This document shows, piece after piece, positions 1 through 5,643 of a stretch of 8,091 bases of DNA. Position 1 is the stretch's first letter; every line of letters begins with the position of its first letter. The notes under the pieces were generated by a model. That model had not been told where the DNA came from. It saw only the letters and a list, made by a program, of their open reading frames with translations, and searched no databases. This DNA is from Dethiobacter sp. (GTDB lineage: Bacteria > Bacillota > Dethiobacteria > DTU022), in the NCBI GenBank assembly GCA_018333405.1, contig JAGXSR010000190.1:1-8091 (forward strand). The letters are read 5' to 3'. Position numbers and translations under genes: made by a program.

Positions 1-114
1 GAGCGGCTAGGCCTCCTGGATCAGGGCGGCCTGGTCCGGGTTGGCCTGTCTCCGTATAACACTAGCGGCGAGATAGAGCGGCTGCTGGACGAACTCGCCC
101 AAATTGCCGGGTAA
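1..114 (+). CDS. C-terminal end of a class V aminotransferase-fold protein, probably cysteine desulfurase-like (5' partial)
   Basis: The frame is open from base 1 and ends at the TAA at 112-114, giving 37 residues that begin ERLGLLDQGG and finish LLDELAQIAG. The pattern of a glycine followed by VRVGLSPYNT, an acidic residue, and an amphipathic helix (EIERLLDELAQIA) matches the C-terminal small domain of class V PLP enzymes. In those enzymes a strand with R-[VF]-S-x-x-[YH]-[YF]-N-T is followed by a helix rich in I/L/E. It resembles cysteine desulfurase-family proteins more than alanine-glyoxylate or SerC types. The catalytic lysine and substrate-binding residues lie outside the window, so the substrate cannot be judged. 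There is no clear terminator after the stop. The next gene starts 196 bases downstream on the same strand. Confidence 0.6.
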   Translation, partial: ERLGLLDQGGLVRVGLSPYNTSGEIERLLDELAQIAG

Positions 115-173
115 ACATTTAAGCCGGTGGTATAGACTTCTACACTGAAAATGCGGTCGCCTCGCCTCTATAT

Positions 174-241
174 TGAAATTCCCCTCTCCCTCTGCTATCC
201 TGAAATTCCCCTCTCCCCCCGAGAGAGGGCAGGGTGAGGGG
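174..241. repeat. G/C-rich palindromic intergenic repeat with a duplicated arm
   Basis: A 17-base direct repeat, TGAAATTCCCCTCTCCC, occurs at 174-190 and again at 201-217, a period of 27 bases. The second copy is the left arm of an inverted repeat. CCCTCTC (209-215) pairs perfectly with GAGAGGG (223-229). Alternatively CCCCTCTCCC (208-217) pairs with GGGTGAGGGG (232-241) with one mismatch. Elements of the form CCCCTCACCCTGCCCTCTC...GAGAGGGG are widely scattered in intergenic DNA of many bacteria, so this looks like one full palindromic element plus a partial copy. It lies wholly between coding regions. No nearby T-run makes it a conventional terminator, although a G/C-rich stem here could still affect readthrough. 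Confidence 0.6.
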
Positions 242-310
242 TATTTTCATCCTTCTTGATGGGGGAATGTACGTCTGCCATGCAACAGCAATACAGCGGG
301 AGGATAACTG

Positions 311-1024
311 GTGTCGGATAAAATTGCATACGTATTAGATTTTGACGGAACGGTGACTACGGAGGACCTCTCTACGGAAATGGCCCGATATTTCGGTGGC
401 GCACGCTTCTGGGATATCGAAAACCTCTACCGGCAGAGGAAGATAGGAATGCGCGGCTGGCTGGACGGCATGTCGTCCTTGCTGCCGGCGGACATGGATC
501 TTTTGCTGGATTTTGCTTTTGAGCGGGCTGCACTCAGGCCGGGATTTATAGAATTCGTCCGGCAAGCCCGGGAAATGGGCCACCCGGTTTATATTGCCAG
601 CGACGGGTTCGGTTTCTATATCCGGCCTATTTTGGATAAATATGGGTGCCTTGATTTGACGGATACGGTTTACAAAAATGAGACGCTGCCCCGGGAAGGC
701 GGGACGCTGCAGGTTAAGACTCCGCACCGCCATCTGACTTGCCCGGTATGCGGCAACTGCAAGGCAAACCATGTTTTAAGACTGAAAAACGACGGGTGGA
801 AGGTAATATTTTCCGGAGACGGCAGCAACGACCGTTTCGGCGCTTCCTGGTCCGATCGCATATTTGCCCGGGATCGCCTGGCTCAATTCTGTGCTGAGCA
901 CGGTCTCCCTTTTACTTGCTGGGCAGACTTTTTTGATCTGCTCCGTGCCGATCAGGGGGAATTTGCCTCCGTTGTCAAGCCCTCTCCTTTTTGCCGGCCG
1001 GAGGCGGAGGGGTATCTGAAATAA
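311..1024 (+). CDS. HAD-IB family phosphatase, MtnX-like
   Basis: This is a soluble 237-residue phosphohydrolase of the haloacid dehalogenase superfamily, subclass IB. Motif I is DFDGT at residues 10-14 (nucleophile Asp10, acid/base Asp12). Motif II is the serine of YIASDG (Ser97). Motif IV is GDGSND (169-174), which supplies the Mg2+-binding aspartates. Between them a CPxCGNCK segment (Cys144, 147, 150; Lys151) and the later FARDRL match the cysteine-rich loop and FARD stretch of MtnX, the 2-hydroxy-3-keto-5-methylthiopentenyl-1-phosphate phosphatase of methionine salvage. Length also fits, since MtnX is about 235 residues. SerB phosphoserine phosphatases share the same fold, so the substrate is unproven. 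The GTG start is supported by GGGAGG at 298-303, seven bases upstream. The gene converges on hicB, leaving only 39 bases between the two stops. Confidence 0.85.
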   Translation: MSDKIAYVLDFDGTVTTEDLSTEMARYFGGARFWDIENLYRQRKIGMRGWLDGMSSLLPADMDLLLDFAFERAALRPGFIEFVRQAREMGHPVYIASDGFGFYIRPILDKYGCLDLTDTVYKNETLPREGGTLQVKTPHRHLTCPVCGNCKANHVLRLKNDGWKVIFSGDGSNDRFGASWSDRIFARDRLAQFCAEHGLPFTCWADFFDLLRADQGEFASVVKPSPFCRPEAEGYLK

Positions 1025-1036
1025 GGGCAGGGTTTC

Positions 1037-1054
1037 GGCGGCCGCAAGGCCGCC
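1037..1054. terminator. Perfect GC hairpin with GCAA loop between convergent genes
   Basis: GGCGGCC (1037-1043) and GGCCGCC (1048-1054) form a perfect 7-bp stem closed by a GCAA tetraloop. It sits in the 39-base gap between the phosphatase stop (1024) and the hicB stop (1064), where a bidirectional terminator is expected. No real T-tract follows on either strand, so intrinsic termination is only suggested. It could instead be a protective 3' end structure. Confidence 0.45.
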
Positions 1055-1063
1055 TTGGACCAT

Positions 1064-1459
1064 TCAGGATTGCCGCTCAATATTGAGGCGGGCTTTCAAA
1101 CCTTCCTGGAGAACCTGCGAAAAATTAACCCCGGCATTTTCCGCCCGCTCATTTAACCAGCTGGGCAGGGTGAGGTTTTTTCTGACCGACCTGTTGTCGT
1201 TGGCCCGGCGGTAAGCGGCAAAATCAATGTCTACCAGTGTGACGATTTCGTCCGGCTCATGCCGGGGCTGCTCAAGAGATGTTTCTGGTATGGCACGGCC
1301 CAAGTCCTCTGTAGTTATACCCCAGAGCCCAATGGCGTCCCGAGCCATTTCCATGGCATCAGCAATATCTTTGCCTTGAGTACTTATATCCAGGCCCGGC
1401 ACATATACAACATAACCAATTTTAGCAGGTTTTAAAATTATGGGGTAAGCTTTTTTCAA
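1064..1459 (-). CDS. hicB: HicB-family antitoxin with C-terminal ribbon-helix-helix domain
   Basis: This 131-residue protein is the antitoxin of a type II HicAB pair. Residues about 4-47 (AYPIILKPAKIGYVVYVPGL and a helix ending DAIGLWG) form the HicB partial RNase H fold that covers the toxin. After a linker, residues about 91-125 (VRKNLTLPSWLNERA, then NAGVNFSQVLQEGLKARL) read as a strand and two helices of the ribbon-helix-helix type. Such domains bind palindromic operators as dimers. I chose the TTG start at 1459 because GGAGG lies nine bases upstream in the minus-strand sense. The open frame extends to 1606, but that extension runs over the hicA gene and has no matching ribosome site. The gene follows hicA after a 43-base gap in one operon. 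HicB normally neutralises HicA and represses the shared promoter. Confidence 0.88.
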   Translation of the reverse strand: MKKAYPIILKPAKIGYVVYVPGLDISTQGKDIADAMEMARDAIGLWGITTEDLGRAIPETSLEQPRHEPDEIVTLVDIDFAAYRRANDNRSVRKNLTLPSWLNERAENAGVNFSQVLQEGLKARLNIERQS

Positions 1460-1502
1460 GAGAATACACCTCCGCTTTAGGTTTACTTTTCTACACAGGG
1501 TA

Positions 1503-1676
1503 CTATTTGAGCCCCTGGCGTTTAATGATTGCTTTTGCGAGCAGCTCGTCAATTTCCGGATGGCGAGGTATCGGTTCAATCTTTTTGCCATTCGTATAGA
1601 TGTCATGTTTTGCGCCGTTTCTCAGCAGCCACCATCCTTTATTTTCTAATTGTTTTATCAGCTCCCGGCGCTTCAC
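1503..1676 (-). CDS. hicA: HicA-family mRNA interferase toxin (57 residues)
   Basis: This short gene encodes VKRRELIKQLENKGWWLLRN followed by GAKHDIYTNGKKIEPIPRHP, then EIDELLAKAIIKRQGLK and a TAG stop (57 residues). It is a full-length match in pattern to HicA, a small dsRBD-like ribonuclease. The family marks are an N-terminal KRRELIKxLExxGW helix, the catalytic histidine in the G-x-x-H stretch (His24), the basic T-N-G-K turn and the PxPRHxEI motif. Known HicA proteins block translation by cutting mRNA and tmRNA. The GTG start at 1676 has GAGG seven bases upstream. The toxin gene comes first and hicB follows 43 bases later, the usual HicAB order. No residue essential to the family looks lost, so the toxin is probably active. 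Its small size makes it easy to miss in ORF calling. Confidence 0.88.
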   Translation of the reverse strand: MKRRELIKQLENKGWWLLRNGAKHDIYTNGKKIEPIPRHPEIDELLAKAIIKRQGLK

Positions 1677-1696
1677 TTTATCACCTCACCCCTTTT

Positions 1697-1725
1697 ATTA
1701 TACGCATTTAATGCGCAAGTGTCAA
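1697..1725 (-). promoter_or_regulatory. Consensus sigma-A promoter of hicAB
   Basis: On the minus strand TTGACA (1725-1720) and TATAAT (1702-1697) are both exact consensus hexamers separated by 17 bases, the ideal spacing. Transcription should begin near 1690, giving a leader of only about 14 bases that contains the GAGG ribosome site before the hicA GTG at 1676. This is the strongest promoter-like sequence in the window. GTCAA also recurs at 1721-1725 and 1731-1735 (plus strand), one helical turn apart, at and just upstream of the -35 box. Confidence 0.85.
1703..1715. promoter_or_regulatory. Palindromic operator inside the hicAB promoter spacer, probable HicB site
   Basis: CGCATTTAATGCG is a perfect inverted repeat with 6-bp arms around one central base. 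It abuts the -10 hexamer and fills most of the 17-base spacer of the hicAB promoter. A bound dimer here would block RNA polymerase. HicB proteins with a ribbon-helix-helix domain are known to repress their own operons at palindromes, so HicB is the natural candidate. The binding itself is inferred. Confidence 0.6.
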
Positions 1726-1819
1726 TTTAGGTCAAAATGATTACAGTTGTGGTAGCCTTTTGCTCTTGCTTTAAATGCAACTTCAGTTCATAAGGCTTAA
1801 CCCGGCTGTAGTTTCCACC

Positions 1820-1848
1820 TTGTTAAACGGTTCTTTATAGTTTAAACT
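1820..1848 (+). promoter_or_regulatory. Possible serA promoter
   Basis: TTGTTA (1820-1825) and TAAACT (1843-1848) each match four of six consensus positions and are separated by 17 bases. Transcription would start near 1855, about 35 bases before the serA ATG. The match is modest and other weak combinations exist in this A/T-rich spacer. No T-box or other amino-acid riboswitch signature is visible upstream of serA. Confidence 0.28.
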
Positions 1849-1889
1849 TAAATGCATACTGATTGCCTATTTATCGGGGGTGGCTTTTC

Positions 1890-3488
1890 ATGAAAATACT
1901 GGTCAGCGACACAATTTCTGCCTTGGGTCTGGAGATGCTAAAATCCAAATACCAAGTAGATTACAAGCCCGGGCTGCCGCCGCAGGAGTTAGTGGAAATA
2001 GTCGGCGATTATGAGGCGCTGCTGGTGCGCAGTGGAACAAAAGTGACCGCAGGAGTGATCAAAGCGGCAAAAAAATTAAAAGTGATCGGCCGGGCAGGCG
2101 CCGGTGTGGACAATATAGATGTGGAAAATGCGACCGAACAAGGAATCGTGGTGATCAATACTCCCGGCGCCAATACTGTTTCCACCGCCGAACACACGAT
2201 AGCCATGCTTACCGCTCTGGCCCGGAATATTCCGGCGGCCCACCTTGCTTATAAATCAGGCGCCTACAAGCGGGAGAAGTTTATCGGGGTGGAGCTTTTC
2301 CATAAAACGCTGGGTATTGTCGGTTTAGGCCGCATCGGCAGCGAGGTGGCCCGGCGGGCCCGGGCCATGGGCATGCGGCTTATGGCTTACGACCCGTATA
2401 TCACTTCCGAGCGGGCTGAAAAAGTGGGGGTGGAGCTGACCGGCCTGGATCAGCTACTGAAATCAGCCGATTTTATTACTTTCCACCTGCCCCTGATGCC
2501 GGCCACCCGCCATATGTTAGGCGATAAAGAGCTGGCCCTGATGAAAGACGGGGTGCGCATAATAAACTGTGCCCGCGGCGGGCTGATCGATGAGGAGGCG
2601 CTTTACCGGGCTTTAGTTTCAGGGAAGGTGGCCGGCGCGGCGCTGGACGTGTTTGAGGAAGAGAACCCGGCAGAAAATAAGCTTTTCAGCCTGGACAACG
2701 TGATCGTCACTCCGCACTTGGGCGCTTCCACCCGGGAAGCGCAGGAAAATGTCTCCCTGCAGGCGGCAGAGCAGGTGCTGAAAGCCTTATGCGGCGAACT
2801 GGTTACTTCCGCTGTAAATTTACCCGGCGTATCACCGGAAATCATGGCTGAAATCAAGCCGTATCTTCCCCTGCCGCATCTGCTGGGCAGTTTTCTGATC
2901 CAGCTTTTCGGCAGTCCGGTGGAGGAGGTGGAGATTCATTACAGCGGTGAAATTGCGGCCAAACTATCAGAGCCGATGACTACCTCCTGCCTGATCGGGA
3001 TGCTGCAGGTAATCTTAGGCGAGCAGGTGAACTATGTCAACGCGCCGAGGATTATCCAAAGCCGCGGCATCCGGATAAAAGAGATCCGCTCCAGCACTCA
3101 TAAAAGCTATGCCAATCATATCTCCCTGCATGTGAAATCCGGGGAGAAGAGCTATACTGTGGCCGGCGCGATCTTAGACGGGGGAACAATCCGTATCGTG
3201 CAGATTGGGGATCATCTCATTGATGTCGTCCCCTCCCGCTATATGCTGGTCACCACCCATTATGACCGTCCGGGAGTGGTGGGTAAAGTAGGCACCCTTT
3301 TGGGAAACGAAAACATCAACATCGCCAGCATGCAGGTAGGGCGGCAGTTTATCGGCGGCGAGGCGGTAATGGTGCTACAGGTGGATGATCCGGTTTCCAA
3401 AGCGGTGCTGAAAAAGGTGGCCCAGCTGGACGTTTTGCACAACACACACTTTGTGGAACTGAAAAGCCAGGATCTGATCCGGGGGTAA
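1890..3488 (+). CDS. serA: D-3-phosphoglycerate dehydrogenase
   Basis: This cytoplasmic enzyme of 532 residues oxidises 3-phosphoglycerate to 3-phosphohydroxypyruvate with NAD+, the first step of serine synthesis. The Rossmann motif GLGRIG is at 145-150, with Asp168 at the end of the next strand for NAD ribose binding. The catalytic set is Arg229 (NCARGG), Glu258 (DVFEEENP) and His276 (TPHLGAS). Residues about 315-450 fit the allosteric substrate-binding domain. About 452-532 (MLVTTHYDRPGVVGKVG, NINIASMQVGR) form an ACT domain, the usual serine feedback site. The length is normal for this long form. I chose ATG 1890, preceded by GGGGGTGG about seven bases upstream, over a TTG at 1863 that adds nine residues before the standard MKILVSD opening. 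The gene appears monocistronic, diverging from hicA and converging on htpX. Confidence 0.96.
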   Translation: MKILVSDTISALGLEMLKSKYQVDYKPGLPPQELVEIVGDYEALLVRSGTKVTAGVIKAAKKLKVIGRAGAGVDNIDVENATEQGIVVINTPGANTVSTAEHTIAMLTALARNIPAAHLAYKSGAYKREKFIGVELFHKTLGIVGLGRIGSEVARRARAMGMRLMAYDPYITSERAEKVGVELTGLDQLLKSADFITFHLPLMPATRHMLGDKELALMKDGVRIINCARGGLIDEEALYRALVSGKVAGAALDVFEEENPAENKLFSLDNVIVTPHLGASTREAQENVSLQAAEQVLKALCGELVTSAVNLPGVSPEIMAEIKPYLPLPHLLGSFLIQLFGSPVEEVEIHYSGEIAAKLSEPMTTSCLIGMLQVILGEQVNYVNAPRIIQSRGIRIKEIRSSTHKSYANHISLHVKSGEKSYTVAGAILDGGTIRIVQIGDHLIDVVPSRYMLVTTHYDRPGVVGKVGTLLGNENINIASMQVGRQFIGGEAVMVLQVDDPVSKAVLKKVAQLDVLHNTHFVELKSQDLIRG

Positions 3489-3496
3489 ACCGGCGC

Positions 3497-3520
3497 AGCC
3501 TCAGTTCGACTGTTCAGGCT
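3497..3520 (+). terminator. Weak hairpin downstream of serA
   Basis: AGCCT (3497-3501) plus CAGT (3502-3505) can pair with ACTG (3509-3512) and AGGCT (3516-3520) around a TCG loop, with a three-base bulge on the right arm. It begins nine bases after the serA stop and is followed only by TTC, so it is a poor intrinsic terminator. The rest of 3489-3653, the gap between convergent serA and htpX, shows nothing clearer. Confidence 0.35.
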
Positions 3521-3653
3521 TTCAAAATGGTGTTCAGGCCGACAAACTTCCAGGGCCGGGCCTGCCTCGTTCTTAAGCAAGAAATTATCCTCCGGTTAAC
3601 ATTTGGGTATCCTTTCGGGCGGACAGCCCCTTGCCCCGCGCTGCTTTAGACTT

Positions 3654-4502
3654 TTACGGTTCGATCCTGTTTAAGCGCTCAATCCGCTCCCGAATAGGCG
3701 GGTGAGTGCTGAAAAGGTTACTCAACCCCCTGGCGGAAAGAGGATTTATAATAAACATATGCGAGGCCGCGTCATTGAGCTGGAGCATAGGCCGCTGCCG
3801 GGCGTAACTTTCCATCTTGGCCAGGGCGCTGGCCAGGTCCTTCGGGTTGCCTGAGATTTGGGCCCCGGTTTGATCGGCCCCGTATTCCCTGGTGCGGGAA
3901 ATGGCCATGCGGATCAGGATCGCCGCCAGGGGAGCCAGGATTAAAGCCAGCATCCGAATCAGAGCGACAGGTGCCCCCCCCTCACTGCGGCGCTGCCCGC
4001 CTCCAAACATCATTCCCCACATGCCGATGCGGGATATAAATACTAAAGCCCCGGCCATCACCGCGGCGATGGTGCTGATTAGTATATCCCGGTTGCGGAT
4101 ATGGGCCAGCTCGTGAGCCAAAACCCCTTTCATCTCTGCATAGTCCAGTATCTTCAAAAGGCCGGAGGTTACCGATACCACGGCATTAGACGGATTCCGC
4201 CCTGCGGCGAAGGCATTGGGCTGTTCAGTGGGCATCAGGTAGACTCGCGGCATAGGCATGGCGGCGTTGGCGGTCAGCTCTTTTAAGGCCCGGTAAACCT
4301 GGGGCGCCTCTTTTTCTTCCAGCGGTTTGGACCGGGTCATGCTGACCGCGATGCGGTCGCTGAACCAATAGGCCATCATATTTAAAGCCAGGGCCAGGAT
4401 AAAAGCGGCAATCAGTCCGTTTTCACCGGCGATCGCTCCGCCCAGAAGAACCAATACCACGGTCAACACAGCCATCAACAGAAATGTCTTCAAAAAATTC
4501 AC
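3654..4502 (-). CDS. htpX: HtpX-type membrane M48 zinc metalloprotease
   Basis: This integral-membrane protease degrades damaged or misassembled membrane proteins. Numbering from the GTG at 4502 (282 residues), two N-terminal hydrophobic segments cover about 6-46. The zinc motif HELAH is at 130-134, followed by IRNRD. Two further hydrophobic stretches lie at about 142-168 and 178-200, and the third zinc ligand is the glutamate of SRTREYGAD (Glu206). The C-terminal FSTHPPIRERIERL is the family signature, and the length is typical. Start choice: AAGGAG directly abuts an ATG at 4511, which leaves no room for ribosome spacing, but it lies nine bases before the GTG at 4502. Starting there gives MNFLKTFLLMA, a normal HtpX opening. 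The ATG would add three residues. The gene stands alone and diverges from the aldolase. No CIRCE operator is visible upstream. Confidence 0.95.
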   Translation of the reverse strand: MNFLKTFLLMAVLTVVLVLLGGAIAGENGLIAAFILALALNMMAYWFSDRIAVSMTRSKPLEEKEAPQVYRALKELTANAAMPMPRVYLMPTEQPNAFAAGRNPSNAVVSVTSGLLKILDYAEMKGVLAHELAHIRNRDILISTIAAVMAGALVFISRIGMWGMMFGGGQRRSEGGAPVALIRMLALILAPLAAILIRMAISRTREYGADQTGAQISGNPKDLASALAKMESYARQRPMLQLNDAASHMFIINPLSARGLSNLFSTHPPIRERIERLNRIEP

Positions 4503-4583
4503 CCGGCTCATCTCCTTACCATAATGTTTTCCGGCAGATTTAAGAGAACAAGGTTTCGCCTGCCGGTAGGTCAGATGCTGTAA

Positions 4584-4599
4584 GGCAGCGCAGGCTGCC
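4584..4599. other. Perfect 6-bp hairpin upstream of htpX
   Basis: GGCAGC (4584-4589) pairs with GCTGCC (4594-4599) around a GCAG loop. If htpX is transcribed from the A/T-rich segment further upstream, the hairpin would lie in its leader, about 80 bases before the start codon. There is no T-run, so it is not a terminator. A regulatory role is only a guess. Confidence 0.35.
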
Positions 4600-4742
4600 G
4601 GCGAGCAGCTTTAAATTGCAGCAACCTTATCTTAATTATAACTCAAAACCAAGGTCAGTGCTCTATTTATAATTTTGGTCCTGCATAAACGGAACAAGGA
4701 ATCCTCCCCTCAACAATCGATCGCAGAAGACTGCAAATAAAA

Positions 4743-4771
4743 TAGAAAAGATATTTAAAACCGGTTATAGT
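4743..4771 (+). promoter_or_regulatory. Candidate promoter for the aldolase gene
   Basis: TAGAAA (4743-4748, four of six matches) and TATAGT (4766-4771, five of six) are 17 bases apart. Transcription would begin near 4778 and leave a leader of about 100 bases. An inverted repeat of AGTAT and ATACT around ATTA overlaps the end of the -10 box. This is the best candidate in the spacer, but it is not strong. Confidence 0.35.
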
Positions 4772-4880
4772 ATATTAATACTGACACTGGCGTTTATGGT
4801 TCGTTTGGATTTTGCCGCGCTTAACGATGTTGCGTACAGATGATGCCCGAATCAAGTTTTAAGCTTAAGGAGCTGATCAA

Positions 4881-5591
4881 ATGATTCAATACCGTCGTCA
4901 CCGGGAAGAAGTATTGACTTATAGCAGGATGCTGTCGGCAGACGGCTATTTCGGCCCAGCTTCCGGTACGGGGGGCAATGTTTCCATGCGGGTGGAAGCG
5001 GAAGGAGGGGACCTGATCGTGATTACTCCTTCAGGCAAGGTTTACGCGGAGCTTTCAGCGGCCGATATCTGTGTGGCCCGATTTGACGGATCAATAATTG
5101 AAGGTAATCCGGCGCCTTCGATAGAAACAGGGATGCATCTGGCTGTTTACCGTAATCGCCCGGATGTCAATGCGGTCATCCACACCCACCAACCTTATGC
5201 CAGTATCTTCGCCTTGATTAATCAGCCTATTCCGCCGTTGTTTGACGAAGTGACGGCGAAGATCGGCCCTGTGGTGGAGATTATCCCTCATGCTCTTTCA
5301 GGCAGCGTTGAGCTGGCGGAAAACGTGGCCTCACGGCTGAAGAACGGATGCAACTGCTATATCATTCAAAACCACGGCGCCCTAGCTGTAGGCCTTACCC
5401 TGCAGGCGGCGTACAAGCATTCAGGGCTGTTGGAGAAAACCGCCCAAGCCTATTACCAGGCCTTGTCCACAGGGAAAGAGGTTACCGTTTTGCCTGATTA
5501 TATCGTCTGTTTACTGACGGAGCAGTTGAAAAGTGAACAGCAAAACGAGATAGCCCGCAAAATGCAATTATCTATATCGGGCAAATTATAG
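4881..5591 (+). CDS. Class II aldolase/adducin family protein (zinc-dependent sugar-phosphate aldolase or related enzyme)
   Basis: This 236-residue soluble enzyme belongs to the family that includes L-fuculose-1-phosphate aldolase, L-ribulose-5-phosphate 4-epimerase and methylthioribulose-1-phosphate dehydratase (MtnB). The phosphate-binding elements are SGTGGNVS (28-35) and TPSGK (49-53). The catalytic acid equivalent to Glu73 of FucA is Glu82, in the segment PSIETGMH. The zinc ligands are His101 and His103 in HTHQ and His165 in QNHGAL. All key residues are present and the length is normal (about 210-240). The ATG start has AAGGAG eight bases upstream. The gene leads a co-directional group with the sirtuin 52 bases downstream. 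The exact substrate cannot be read from sequence, and an aldolase is more likely than an epimerase. MtnB-like activity is possible because of the MtnX-like gene elsewhere in the window, but this is weak evidence. Confidence 0.88.
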   Translation: MIQYRRHREEVLTYSRMLSADGYFGPASGTGGNVSMRVEAEGGDLIVITPSGKVYAELSAADICVARFDGSIIEGNPAPSIETGMHLAVYRNRPDVNAVIHTHQPYASIFALINQPIPPLFDEVTAKIGPVVEIIPHALSGSVELAENVASRLKNGCNCYIIQNHGALAVGLTLQAAYKHSGLLEKTAQAYYQALSTGKEVTVLPDYIVCLLTEQLKSEQQNEIARKMQLSISGKL

Positions 5592-5597
5592 TATAAT
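5568..5597 (+). promoter_or_regulatory. Possible promoter at the aldolase-sirtuin junction
   Basis: An exact TATAAT lies at 5592-5597, immediately after the aldolase TAG stop. The best -35 partner is TTATCT (5568-5573), only three matches, with an 18-base spacer. Transcription would start near 5604, about 40 bases before the sirtuin GTG. It could give the sirtuin its own transcript in addition to readthrough from the aldolase gene. Confidence 0.3.
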
Positions 5598-5643
5598 TAG
5601 CAATATACAAAGAATACCTTCAATTCACGGGTGGGATGAAAAG

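Larger units (their letters stand above)
4512..4880. other. 369-base divergent intergenic region between htpX and the aldolase gene
   Basis: No convincing gene is present. The htpX-proximal part holds a perfect hairpin (4584-4599). The middle part is A/T-rich, with a TATAAT-like hexamer toward htpX near 4635-4640 (ATTATA on the plus strand) but no good -35 partner. The aldolase-proximal part contains the candidate promoter at 4743-4771. The only small plus-strand frame noted, from an ATG at 4796, has 15 codons and no ribosome site. Promoters for both flanking genes must lie here, but only one can be proposed with any support. Confidence 0.6.

Noticed and set aside
335..1063. Three minus-strand frames (335-772, 670-861, 776-1063) opposite the phosphatase gene
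   Set aside because: All are shadows of the plus-strand coding frame with no family features.
1460..1606. N-terminal extension of hicB back to 1606
   Set aside because: It overlaps hicA in another frame, has no ribosome site, and the added residues are unlike HicB. GGAGG before the TTG at 1459 decides the start.
1741..1889. T-box or serine-related riboswitch upstream of serA
   Set aside because: No T-box consensus, specifier-type stem or terminator with U-run is visible in the 150 bases before serA.
3260..3580. Minus-strand frame of 106 codons with a TTG start and GGAGG eight bases upstream
   Set aside because: Most of it is antisense to the serA ACT domain, the protein has no recognisable family pattern, and serA codon periodicity explains the open frame. 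The ribosome-like site is probably chance.
4512..4700. CIRCE or other heat-shock operator upstream of htpX
   Set aside because: The fragment GTGCTC near 4660 is not part of a TTAGCACTC-N9-GAGTGCTAA inverted repeat.
4796..4843. 15-codon frame beginning ATGGTTCGTTTG in the htpX-aldolase spacer
   Set aside because: There is no ribosome site before it and no recognisable product; it is as expected by chance.
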